Positions 11,103-18,768 of a stretch of DNA of 43,966 bases are shown here, piece after piece (position 1 is the first letter of the stretch; every line of letters begins with the position of its first letter). This stretch comes from Bacteroidales bacterium (lineage in GTDB: Bacteria; Bacteroidota; Bacteroidia; Bacteroidales; Bacteroidaceae). The notes beneath the pieces were generated by a model. It saw nothing but the letters and a program-made list of their open reading frames with translations. It searched no databases and was not told the origin of the DNA. Made by a program: the position numbers and the translations under genes. The DNA is taken from assembly GCA_015654535.1 (NCBI GenBank), contig JAATGU010000031.1, positions 1-43,966 of the forward strand, in the 5' to 3' direction.

Positions 11103-11300
11103 ATGAAGAGAAAAACAGTTCTTTATGTGAGAATCGGTGCAAAATACAGTATACAGATAGGCAACACGAATATCTAATCGTATTAGCAGAACAAAATGAT
11201 TATAAAGTCAGTCTTTGCAATTTTATTAGCTGCACGATCAGCAACTTTTGTATAAAAAGTGTCAATGAGGCTCTCCTGAGGATGTTTTCTGAAATTAATC
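11103..11300 (+). pseudogene. Frameshifted N-terminal remnant of a serine recombinase/resolvase
   Basis: The frame from ATG 11103 reads MKRKTVLYVRIGAKYSIQ and stops at 11177. A one-base shift at about 11157-11158 restores RQHEYLIVLAEQNDYKV from 11159, continuing open to 11344. Together these resemble the resolvase N-terminus: a short basic start, the catalytic-region strand LYVRIG (Ser of YxRxS replaced by Gly), a linker Gln/Arg, then xEYLxxLAExNxYKV. A degenerate F-ISCTIS segment follows where functional enzymes have xxISG. With a frameshift, a lost nucleophile and no catalytic or DNA-binding C-terminal part, it is not functional. It marks an old insertion immediately before the fructan locus. 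Confidence 0.5.
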
Positions 11301-11365
11301 TGATAATATTTTGGAGTTGTTTATTTTTACAATATAACAAATAAAAACATTCCCGCTAAAAAGAT

Positions 11366-11403
11366 AAATGTAACAAGAGTTATATCAAATGAAACAAATA
11401 TTA
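11366..11403 (+). promoter_or_regulatory. Direct-repeat operator candidate for the fructan regulator
   Basis: Two 17-bp copies, aaatgtaacaagagtta (11366-11382) and aaatgaaacaaatatta (11387-11403), agree at 13 of 17 positions and are separated by 4 bp, a 21-bp period (two helical turns). The second copy ends 2 nt before the -33 TTG. AraC-family proteins classically bind such tandem half-sites next to the promoter, and the locus encodes an AraC-output hybrid regulator. Confidence 0.45.
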
Positions 11404-11405
11404 CA

Positions 11406-11435
11406 TTGATTAATATTATGCATATCGTATCTTTG
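11406..11435 (+). promoter_or_regulatory. Promoter of the GH32-transporter-fructokinase operon
   Basis: TTG (11406-11408), 19-nt spacer, TATCTTTG (11428-11435). The leader to the ATG at 11483 is about 40 nt. It has the same element sequence and spacing as the promoter of the regulator gene at 15372-15401. Confidence 0.7.
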
Positions 11436-11482
11436 TTTCCGTAGAAAACGATAACATTAAATCAAATAATACCATAAAATTA

Positions 11483-13282
11483 ATGAAGACAAATCTTTTC
11501 AGTTTAAGGAGCTTATCATTCCTTCTATTTACAATTCTTGTATCTTCATGTAAGCTAATGCACAGTGAACTAACCTTGGAGCATCTTGGAAAAGACAGAA
11601 CTGTTATCCATGCACAATTATCCAGTAAGTATCTTCTCTTACCTATTGAAGAAACGGCAAAAGAATCTAAAATGGACATTTCTTCCGATGGTAAAAAAGT
11701 TAAAGCCATAAACATACATCTAGCATTAAACAAAGTAGATTATTGGGTTCCTCTGGATTTATCGGAATATGCGGGAAAGAAAGTTACTATAGATATACAA
11801 CCTTCTGCTGATAGTGCACTTTGCTGGAAAAAACTAAAATTATCTGATTCATTTGATACATCAAATAAAGAGAGGTTCCGACCTGTTTATCATCATACAC
11901 CTAAATATGGATGGATGAATGATCCTAACGGAATGGTTTACCTAAATGGTGAATATCATCTTTTTTACCAATACAATCCTTATGGTTCTATGTGGGGAAA
12001 CATGCATTGGGGGCATGCTGTAAGCAAGGATCTAACACATTGGAATGAACTTTCTATAGCTATTGCACCCGATCAATTAGGAACGATCTTCTCTGGGAGC
12101 TGCGTTATCGACAAAGAAAATACAGCAGGCTTTGGCAAGAATGCAATGGTTGCTTTCTATACATCAGCCGGAGAACATCAAGTGCAGAGTATGGCTTATA
12201 GTCTTGACAAGGGACGTACCTTTACAAAATATGCTAAGAACCCGATAATAGCTTCAACGGCCTCTGATTTCAGAGATCCTAAAGTGTTCTGGCATGAAGA
12301 TACAAGAAAGTGGATTATGGTTCTGGCTGTAGGTCCGGATATACAGATTTACTCTTCTGTTAATCTGAAAAATTGGAATTTAGAAAGTAGTTTTGGTAAA
12401 GGCCAGGGAGCTCATGGAGGTGTTTGGGAATGTCCTGACTTAATTCAATTGCCGGTAGATGGTAACAGTAACAACAAAAAATGGGTGCTTTCATGTAATT
12501 TAAGTCAGAGTGGAGGTTCAGGTACACAATACTTTATCGGTAATTTTGATGGTAAAACATTTACAAACGAGTCTAAGCCGGAAATTATCAAATGGATGGA
12601 CTGGGGAAAAGATCATTATGCAACAGTAACCTGGAGCAATGCACCAGAGGGACGTCACATTGCCTTGGCATGGATGGTTAGCACGCAATATGCCGGCAAC
12701 GTTCCTACTATGCAATTTCGCAGTTCCAACTCTATTCCACGGGATTTAAGTCTATATACACAAGGTCAGAATATCTATCTGGCGAGTACCCCTTCTCCTG
12801 AAATGATATCTCTACGTAAAGGAAAAAAGGAAGTTAATGCATTTAAAGTAGAAGATACATATAACCTGAATCCTTTATTAGATAAAAATACTGGTGCTTT
12901 TGAATTGAATATTGGTTTGAAAGATATCTCTGCTGAGATTCTAGGGTTTAAGCTTTTTAATTCCAAAGGAGAATCTGTCGATTTTTGTCTGAATGAAACT
13001 GAACATAAATTTTCCATGGACAGGACAAAAAGTGGTATAACTAATTTTAGTAGAGAATTTCCAGCCATTACTTCAGCGCTTGTTGAAAAGTCGGAAAGTT
13101 TTAGTTTGAGGATATTCGTAGATAAAGCATCCATTGAATGCTTCGGCAATGGTGGCAAATTTGTCATGACAAACCTTGTATTTCCTTCCGAGCCGTATAA
13201 TCGCATCAGCTTTTATACCAAAGGGGGAAGTTACAATGTAAGTTTGTTCACTGTATATAAACTTAATCTAAATAATAAGTAA
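11483..13282 (+). CDS. GH32 fructan beta-fructosidase, lipoprotein
   Basis: Fructan-degrading enzyme (levanase/inulinase/invertase type) of 599 residues that releases fructose from beta-fructosides. A lipobox ends in LVSSC with C23 as the probable lipidated residue, so it is likely anchored to a membrane, possibly at the cell surface. Residues ~28-125 form a non-catalytic N-terminal domain of the kind attached to Bacteroides GH32 enzymes. The five-bladed propeller holds the nucleophile D147 in WMNDPNG, D265 in FRDPK, and the acid/base E316 in WECPDL. The C-terminal beta-sandwich (about 450-599) carries the IECFGNGGKFVMTNLVFP segment. It is the first gene of an operon, 2 nt before the transporter. 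Exo versus endo action and levan versus inulin preference are not decidable here. Confidence 0.93.
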   Translation: MKTNLFSLRSLSFLLFTILVSSCKLMHSELTLEHLGKDRTVIHAQLSSKYLLLPIEETAKESKMDISSDGKKVKAINIHLALNKVDYWVPLDLSEYAGKKVTIDIQPSADSALCWKKLKLSDSFDTSNKERFRPVYHHTPKYGWMNDPNGMVYLNGEYHLFYQYNPYGSMWGNMHWGHAVSKDLTHWNELSIAIAPDQLGTIFSGSCVIDKENTAGFGKNAMVAFYTSAGEHQVQSMAYSLDKGRTFTKYAKNPIIASTASDFRDPKVFWHEDTRKWIMVLAVGPDIQIYSSVNLKNWNLESSFGKGQGAHGGVWECPDLIQLPVDGNSNNKKWVLSCNLSQSGGSGTQYFIGNFDGKTFTNESKPEIIKWMDWGKDHYATVTWSNAPEGRHIALAWMVSTQYAGNVPTMQFRSSNSIPRDLSLYTQGQNIYLASTPSPEMISLRKGKKEVNAFKVEDTYNLNPLLDKNTGAFELNIGLKDISAEILGFKLFNSKGESVDFCLNETEHKFSMDRTKSGITNFSREFPAITSALVEKSESFSLRIFVDKASIECFGNGGKFVMTNLVFPSEPYNRISFYTKGGSYNVSLFTVYKLNLNNK

Positions 13283-13284
13283 TC

Positions 13285-14433
13285 ATGAATAATAAGTCGA
13301 ATGCATTAAAACTGATTCCTGTGATGTTCTGTTTTTTTGCTATGGGATTTGTAGATCTTGTAGGTATTGCCACTAATTATGTAAAAGCAGATTTAAGTCT
13401 TTCCGACACAGAGGCTAATATATTCCCTTCAATGGTATTTTTTTGGTTTTTGATATTCTCTGTTCCAACAGTTATGTTGATGAACCGTATAGTAAGAAAA
13501 AGAACGGTATTATTGAGCCTTATTGTTACAGTGCTGGCATTAGTTGTACCTGTTATAAGCTATTCATATGTAAGTATGTTGATCTCTTTTTCATTATTGG
13601 GTATCGGTAACACATTAATGCAGGTTTCTCTCAATCCACTTATTTCTAATATTGTAAGTGGAGAGAAGCTGGCAAGTTCCCTGACATTAGGCCAGTTTGT
13701 AAAAGCCATAGCCTCATTTGTAGCACCAATACTTGCAGCCTGGGGTGCAATACAATTCTCTAACTGGCAAGTTCTATTCCCAATCTTTACTATATTTGCA
13801 ATTATCGCGATAATAGTTCTTAGTACCACATCGATAGAAGAAAAGAAAATTGAAGGAAAAATTTCAAGTTTTGGTGAATGTTTTGCTTTGTTGGGAGATA
13901 AGCTTATTTTATTATCTTTTTTTGGTATTATGTGCCATGTGGGAATTGACGTAGGAACCAATGTAACCGCTCCAAAGATTCTAATCGAACGCTTAGGTAT
14001 GAGATTAGCCGACGCAGGGTATGCTACCAGCATTTATTTTCTTTTCCGTACTATTGGCTGTTTTTCAGGAGCCTTCATTTTAGCAAAAGTTTCTAGCAAA
14101 AGATTCTTCATAATAAGTGTCGTAATGTTAGCTCTAGGTATGAGCGGTCTTTTCTTTGCAGATACCAAAATAGTTATTTACGTTTGCGTGGCATTGATTG
14201 GTTTTGGTAATTCCAATGTATTCTCCATCATCTTCTCTCAGGCATTGCTACACAAGCCTCACAAACAAAATGAAGTTTCCGGACTGATGATTATGGGATT
14301 ATTTGGCGGTACAATATTTCCACTTATAATGGGTATAGTATCCGACGCAATGTTAGTTCAGAACGGTGCCGTTTTAGTTATGATCATTGGAGTTCTTTAT
14401 CTTTTATTCTTAACACGACAAATAAAATCTTAA
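13285..14433 (+). CDS. MFS sugar transporter (fructose permease, FHS-like)
   Basis: Inner-membrane major facilitator of 382 residues with about 12 hydrophobic helices, resembling the fucose/hexose:H+ symporter branch. The basic loop MNRIVRKRTV after the second helix fits the MFS cytoplasmic loop 2-3, and a second half begins near residue 195. Its place, 2 nt after a GH32 gene and 4 nt before a fructokinase, indicates that it imports fructose released in the periplasm. The same order (GH32, transporter, fructokinase, hybrid regulator) is known from the B. thetaiotaomicron fructan locus. Substrate is inferred from context, not from binding residues. Confidence 0.85.
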   Translation: MNNKSNALKLIPVMFCFFAMGFVDLVGIATNYVKADLSLSDTEANIFPSMVFFWFLIFSVPTVMLMNRIVRKRTVLLSLIVTVLALVVPVISYSYVSMLISFSLLGIGNTLMQVSLNPLISNIVSGEKLASSLTLGQFVKAIASFVAPILAAWGAIQFSNWQVLFPIFTIFAIIAIIVLSTTSIEEKKIEGKISSFGECFALLGDKLILLSFFGIMCHVGIDVGTNVTAPKILIERLGMRLADAGYATSIYFLFRTIGCFSGAFILAKVSSKRFFIISVVMLALGMSGLFFADTKIVIYVCVALIGFGNSNVFSIIFSQALLHKPHKQNEVSGLMIMGLFGGTIFPLIMGIVSDAMLVQNGAVLVMIIGVLYLLFLTRQIKS

Positions 14434-14437
14434 TATA

Positions 14438-15331
14438 ATGAATGATAGAATAGTAATAGTAGGCATGGGTGAAGCACTTTGGGATATGCTGCCTGAAGGG
14501 AAAAAAATAGGCGGAGCACCTGCAAATTTTGCTTATCACATGTCACAGTTTGGTTTTGATAGCTGTGTAGTGAGTGCTATTGGCAACGATGTGCTAGGTA
14601 ATGAAATTCTTGATGTTTTTCATGAAAAGAATTTGAAACATCTGCTAGAGAAAGTAAACTTCCCAACAGGAACCGTACAGGTGGAGTTAGATACCGAAGG
14701 CGTACCTTGTTACGAAATTAAAGAAGGAGTAGCTTGGGATAATATTCCCTTCACTCAATCACTACAGACTCTTGCCTTTTCTACACGTTCCGTTTGTTTT
14801 GGTTCGCTGGCACAACGCAACAGAGTATCCAGAAAAACAATAAATAGCTTTCTCGATGCTATGCCCGACGGAGAAGGGCAATGCAAGATATTTGATATTA
14901 ATCTTCGTCAAAACTTTTATGACAAAGAGATTATTGAGAACTCTTTTAATAAATGTAATATACTTAAGATTAATGACGAAGAACTAATTATTATCTCCCA
15001 CATGTTTGGTTATCCCAGCATTGATCTTCAGGATATTTGCTGGAAGTTAATTACCAAGTATAATTTAAAGATATTAATTCTGACCTGTGGAACAAACGGC
15101 AGTTATGTGTTTACATCGAAAGAAGTTTCTTTTCTTGAAACTCCTAAAGTTATCATTGCCGACACTGTAGGAGCAGGGGATTCTTTTACTGCCGCATTCT
15201 GTGCTTCAATTTTAAAGGGGAAATCCATTCGCAAAGCCCATAAGTTAGCCGTAGAAGTATCGGCTTATATCTGCACACAAAGTGGAGCTATGCCCATACT
15301 GCCGGAAATACTAAAAAGACGCTTGCAATGA
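14438..15331 (+). CDS. Fructokinase, PfkB/ribokinase family
   Basis: Cytoplasmic sugar kinase of 297 residues that would phosphorylate imported fructose to fructose 6-phosphate. The PfkB N-terminal signature is present as GEALWDMLPEGKKIGGAPANFAY (11-33), with the substrate-binding GG at 25-26, and the C-terminal signature as DTVGAGDSFTAAF, whose D248 is the catalytic base. The gene starts 4 nt after the transporter stop and ends at a hairpin terminator that overlaps the promoter of the regulator gene. Length and motifs are normal for fructokinases such as the one in the B. thetaiotaomicron fructan locus. Confidence 0.9.
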   Translation: MNDRIVIVGMGEALWDMLPEGKKIGGAPANFAYHMSQFGFDSCVVSAIGNDVLGNEILDVFHEKNLKHLLEKVNFPTGTVQVELDTEGVPCYEIKEGVAWDNIPFTQSLQTLAFSTRSVCFGSLAQRNRVSRKTINSFLDAMPDGEGQCKIFDINLRQNFYDKEIIENSFNKCNILKINDEELIIISHMFGYPSIDLQDICWKLITKYNLKILILTCGTNGSYVFTSKEVSFLETPKVIIADTVGAGDSFTAAFCASILKGKSIRKAHKLAVEVSAYICTQSGAMPILPEILKRRLQ

Positions 15332-15361
15332 GCAACAGGTATGATATGTAGGTAATTTTGC

Positions 15362-15392
15362 GGAGCATCTATTGCGGGTGCTCCTCTTTTTT
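15362..15392 (+). terminator. Terminator of the fructan operon
   Basis: ggagca (15362-15367) pairs with tgctcc (15379-15384), extended by a T-G wobble, followed by tctttttt. The -33 TTG of the next promoter (15372-15374) lies in the loop, so the two elements are physically merged. Confidence 0.7.
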
Positions 15393-15401
15393 CTATCTTT
15401 G
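15372..15401 (+). promoter_or_regulatory. Promoter of the hybrid sensor/regulator gene
   Basis: TTG (15372-15374), 19-nt spacer, TATCTTTG (15394-15401). It gives the regulator its own transcription start, about 20 nt before the ATG at 15426, and rules out a TTG translation start at 15372. Confidence 0.65.
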
Positions 15402-15425
15402 TACTTTAAACATATCTCTAAAATA

Positions 15426-18173
15426 ATGAAATACACAACCTTAATCATATTGTTAGTTCTTACATTTCTGGCATCTTCGTGCAGAAAAAGTTCACCTCGA
15501 TATATTATTGGTGTATCTCAGTGCAGCGATGATGAATGGCGACACAAAATGAACAATGAAATACTTCGTGAAGCGCTGTTTTACAATGGCGTTAAGGTTG
15601 AGATTCGCACTGCTAAAGATAATAACCAAAAGCAGGCAGAAGATATCCGTTACTTCATTAATAAGAAGGTGGATCTACTTATAGTTGCTCCGAACGAAGC
15701 CACTCCCATGACTCCTATTGTAGAAGAAGCATATAACAAAGGGATTCCTGTAATTGTAGTAGACCGCAAAATCCTTTCCGATAAATATACAGCCTATGTT
15801 GGTGCGGACAATTATGAAATTGGAAAAGCCGTAGATAACTATATCGTAACCCAACTTAAGGGAAAAGGAACAGTAGCCGAACTAACCGGCCTGGAAGGTT
15901 CTACTCCCGCCATAGATCGTCACCAAGGATTTATGAGTGCTATTAGTAAATATCCTGCCATCATTTTATTGTGTAAGGAAGACGCTGGATGGCTTCAATT
16001 TCAAGCTGAAAAAAAGATGGATTCTATTCTATCTAATTATCCGAAAATCGATGTAGTATTTGCTCACAACGATCGTATGGCTGCCGGAGCCTATCTCTCC
16101 GCACGAAAGCAAAAAAGAGAAAAGGGAACTGTATTTATAGGTATTGATGCTCTTCCAGGTAAAAATTATGGTGTAGATCTTGTAATGGATAATGTGCTCG
16201 ATGCAACTTTTATCTATCCTACCGGAGGAGATCGTGTAATGCAAATAGCTATGAACATACTCGAAAAAAAAAGATATCCGAGGGAAACAATACTCAGCAC
16301 TGCCATAGTAGACAAGACTAATGCCCGAATAATGAAATTGCAGACTGATCATATTGCCGAAAACGAGAAAAAAATAGGGCTTCTCAATGCCCGTATTGAT
16401 AACTATCTGACTAGTTATGCCAATCAACAGATTGTTTTATACGGCAGTTTCATCGTTCTAATACTTTTTGCAGGAATGTTTTTGATTGTATGGATATCGC
16501 TACGTAGTAAAAATAGATTAAATAAAGAATTATCAAAACGAAACGATGAAATTACCAGTCAAAAAAAACGATTGGAATTGCAGCGTGATCAGCTAATAGA
16601 GCTCTCTAAACAACTGGAAGAGGCAACAAATGCCAAACTGGTGTTCTTTACCAATATATCACATGATTTCCGCACACCTCTCACCTTAGTAGCCGATCCT
16701 GTAGATCAGTTACTTGCTGATAAAAATCTAACTAGCAACCAACAACAATTATTGAAATTGGTAAGAAAAAATGTTTATATTCTATTGCGATTGGTGAATC
16801 AGATATTGGATTTTCGTAAATATGAGAATGGAAAATTGGAATTAGTATTAAGTCGAATAAATATAGCAACTTCGCTGGAGGAATGGAATTCTGCATTCCG
16901 TGCAGTTATGAGAAAGAAACATATAAAATTTCTTTTCGATATTCTTCCAGATACGGATTTTCATGCTGTGGTTGATGTGGAAAAGCTAGAACGAATCTAC
17001 TTTAACCTGCTTGCCAATGCACTTAAATTTACACCCGAAAATGGGAAAATACATGTAAATCTATGCATTACAGAAAAAGAAGAAAAAAGGCTAGTACGTT
17101 TTACTCTGGCTAATAGTGGCTCTCTTATTTCATCCGAGCACATCCGCAATATATTTGAACGATTTTATAAGATAGATATGCACCACGGAGGTTCCGGAAT
17201 TGGACTAGCCCTTGCAAAAGCTTTTGTAGACATGCATGGTGGCAATATTCAAGTAGAAAGTAATGAACAACAAGGCACAATTTTTACCGTGGATTTACCT
17301 TTTGAGCAATCTTCATTTTATGAAGAAATTCCAATACCAACTATTTCATTAGAAACGCAGCAACTATTATTCGATATGCCAGATGAGGTTTCCGTTGATA
17401 AAATTCAGTCAGACAACGCAGAAACAATACTCGTAATTGACGATAATCCCGACATCCGTTCTTACATCCGTCAGCTACTTCAGCAGAACTATTCGATACT
17501 GGAAGCAAGAGATGGAGCCGAAGGTATCCGCAAAGCCATGAAATACGTACCCGACGTAATTATAAGCGACGTAATGATGCCTGGCATGGATGGCATAGAA
17601 TGCTGCCGTCGGCTGAAGAATGAATTGCAGACCTGCCATATCCCTGTAATTCTTTTAACAGCTTGTTCTCTTGATGAACAACGCATTGAAGGTTTTGATA
17701 ATGGAGCGGATTCTTATATCTCTAAACCGTTTAATTCACAAATATTGATAGCGCGTATAAAAAATCTTATTAACGGGCATAAACGGTTAAAGCAATTCTT
17801 CGGTGATAAGAATATGCTTGAGAAGGAACCTATTTGCGATATGGATAAAAACTTTATTGAGAAATTCAAAAAACTTATAGAAGAAGGAATAGGTAACTCC
17901 GAACTTAATGTAGAAGATTTAGGCAGGGATATGGGACTCAGTAGAGTACAACTTTATCGCAAAATAAAATCTCTGACAAATTATGCACCAAACGAGCTAC
18001 TTCGTATCGCCCGTTTAAAAAAAGCATCTGTACTAATGTCTTCTTCAGATATGACAGTGGCCGAAATCTGTTACGAAGTAGGATTTACTTCACCGTCATA
18101 CTTTGCCAAGTGTTATAAAGAATATTTTGGTGAGAGTCCTACAGAATATTTAAGAAGAACCGGAATATCATAA
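15426..18173 (+). CDS. Hybrid two-component system regulator with periplasmic sugar-binding domain
   Basis: One-protein sensor and transcription factor of 915 residues, expected to switch on the fructan operon. Order: N-terminal hydrophobic segment ending in a lipobox-like LASSC (C19); a LacI/ribose-binding-type periplasmic domain (about 25-300; DLLIVAPNE, VFAHNDRMAAGA, FIGIDA); a transmembrane helix (about 336-358); coiled coil (362-402); HisKA with H413 in SHDFRTPL; HATPase with N531 and GSGIGLA (589-595); receiver with phosphoacceptor D715 (SDVMMPGMDG) and K767; AraC helix-turn-helix pair (about 820-912). This is the architecture of the fructose sensor of the B. thetaiotaomicron fructan locus, so free fructose is the likely ligand. 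The G1 box reads NSGSLI rather than DxGxGI, so ATP binding may be altered. A dedicated promoter precedes the gene. Confidence 0.93.
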   Translation: MKYTTLIILLVLTFLASSCRKSSPRYIIGVSQCSDDEWRHKMNNEILREALFYNGVKVEIRTAKDNNQKQAEDIRYFINKKVDLLIVAPNEATPMTPIVEEAYNKGIPVIVVDRKILSDKYTAYVGADNYEIGKAVDNYIVTQLKGKGTVAELTGLEGSTPAIDRHQGFMSAISKYPAIILLCKEDAGWLQFQAEKKMDSILSNYPKIDVVFAHNDRMAAGAYLSARKQKREKGTVFIGIDALPGKNYGVDLVMDNVLDATFIYPTGGDRVMQIAMNILEKKRYPRETILSTAIVDKTNARIMKLQTDHIAENEKKIGLLNARIDNYLTSYANQQIVLYGSFIVLILFAGMFLIVWISLRSKNRLNKELSKRNDEITSQKKRLELQRDQLIELSKQLEEATNAKLVFFTNISHDFRTPLTLVADPVDQLLADKNLTSNQQQLLKLVRKNVYILLRLVNQILDFRKYENGKLELVLSRINIATSLEEWNSAFRAVMRKKHIKFLFDILPDTDFHAVVDVEKLERIYFNLLANALKFTPENGKIHVNLCITEKEEKRLVRFTLANSGSLISSEHIRNIFERFYKIDMHHGGSGIGLALAKAFVDMHGGNIQVESNEQQGTIFTVDLPFEQSSFYEEIPIPTISLETQQLLFDMPDEVSVDKIQSDNAETILVIDDNPDIRSYIRQLLQQNYSILEARDGAEGIRKAMKYVPDVIISDVMMPGMDGIECCRRLKNELQTCHIPVILLTACSLDEQRIEGFDNGADSYISKPFNSQILIARIKNLINGHKRLKQFFGDKNMLEKEPICDMDKNFIEKFKKLIEEGIGNSELNVEDLGRDMGLSRVQLYRKIKSLTNYAPNELLRIARLKKASVLMSSSDMTVAEICYEVGFTSPSYFAKCYKEYFGESPTEYLRRTGIS

Positions 18174-18234
18174 TACTATTATGTATCACTGGTATAATAT
18201 GAATAGACCTTATGAATGAGTGATATATATAATT

Positions 18235-18377
18235 GAGTGGTGTAGATGGTGTACATAAATAGTCTTTTTTTTGTTCTACGAAATCAATTTTTAAAAATTC
18301 TGCAATTTGCAGTTTTTTTGAAATTTGATTTTCAGAAAGCTAAAAGAGTCTTTTTAAGTACACCATGTACACCACTC
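18235..18377. repeat. Inverted-repeat element with 20-bp arms
   Basis: Arm 18235-18254 is the reverse complement of 18358-18377 at 19 of 20 positions. The 103-nt interior is very AT-rich, with a small palindrome (ctgcaa-t-ttgcag) and further partial pairing, and contains no open frame and no TAnnTTTG box. It could be a miniature inverted-repeat element or a long RNA hairpin after the regulator gene. No target duplication is obvious. Confidence 0.5.
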
Positions 18378-18434
18378 AGGAGCATTTTTATATCTGTTTG
18401 TAGAGAAAATCAATAGACAGCTTGAGTATAGGGC

Positions 18435-18460
18435 AAAAAAAAGGAGTCACGCCTGACTCC
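18435..18460 (-). terminator. Intrinsic terminator of the small RNA
   Basis: ggagtca (18443-18449) and tgactcc (18454-18460) form a perfect 7-bp stem with a 4-nt loop; on the minus strand T8 follows (18435-18442). The plus strand has A8 instead, so it acts only leftward. Confidence 0.8.
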
Positions 18461-18499
18461 AACCTTTGTTAACCTTAAATCTAATACTATGAAAAACAC
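18435..18499 (-). ncRNA. Putative ~65-nt small RNA
   Basis: On the minus strand an exact promoter (18504-18534) is followed after about 60 nt by a perfect terminator hairpin with T8 (18435-18460), so a discrete short transcript is predicted with no room for a protein. The 5' end is the complement of an atgaaaaacac sequence (18489-18499), so it could pair with start regions of mRNAs beginning AUGAAAAAC. The middle (ttagatttaaggttaacaaa) appears unstructured. The layout (short single-stranded seed, intrinsic terminator, intergenic location beside carbohydrate genes) fits regulatory sRNAs. Bacteroides is reported to carry multicopy paralogous sRNAs acting on polysaccharide loci; membership here is a guess. 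Confidence 0.6.
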
Positions 18500-18503
18500 A
18501 CTG

Positions 18504-18534
18504 CAAAGATACAGCTTTTCGGAAAACCTCCAAA
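18504..18534 (-). promoter_or_regulatory. Promoter of the small RNA
   Basis: Minus strand -33 TTTG (18531-18534), 19-nt spacer, -7 TATCTTTG (18504-18511). Element sequence and spacing are optimal, and no gene other than the short transcript lies between it and the terminator. Confidence 0.7.
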
Positions 18535-18558
18535 TGTTTCTATGAAAAAAATATGCTA

Positions 18559-18576
18559 AGTAACATGATTTAATAT
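18559..18576. repeat. Second copy of an 18-bp exact direct repeat
   Basis: The sequence agtaacatgatttaatat is identical to 732-749, about 17.8 kb away. Here it lies 25-42 bp upstream of the small RNA promoter. A 13-bp repeat (tccaaatgtttct) also occurs nearby at 18529-18541 and 18585-18597. Confidence 0.5.
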
Positions 18577-18637
18577 TTGGTTATTCCAAATGTTTCTTTA
18601 TGTAAAATAAATGAGCTTTTACATATTAAATATATAT

Positions 18638-18709
18638 TGTACAGAACAACTTATTCTTTTGTACAACATATTACATTCTTCTGTACAAAAGAATAAGTTG
18701 TTCTGTACA
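18638..18709. repeat. Perfect 28-bp inverted repeat
   Basis: Arm 18638-18665 is the exact reverse complement of 18682-18709, with a 16-nt loop; each arm begins and ends with TGTACA. It lies 60 nt beyond the GH115 stop. No T run follows on either strand, so it is not a standard intrinsic terminator. It could be a 3'-UTR stabilising hairpin or an RNase III target, or a cruciform or protein-binding site. Confidence 0.75.
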
Positions 18710-18768
18710 GAATGAAATTGAGGTATAGTTAGAAAATTATAAAATGGATAGGCGGGCTATTCCAGTCT

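Noticed and set aside
18235..18377. Invertible promoter as in Bacteroides capsule loci
   Set aside because: The arms would permit inversion, but the interior has no TAnnTTTG box on either strand and no recombinase gene is adjacent.
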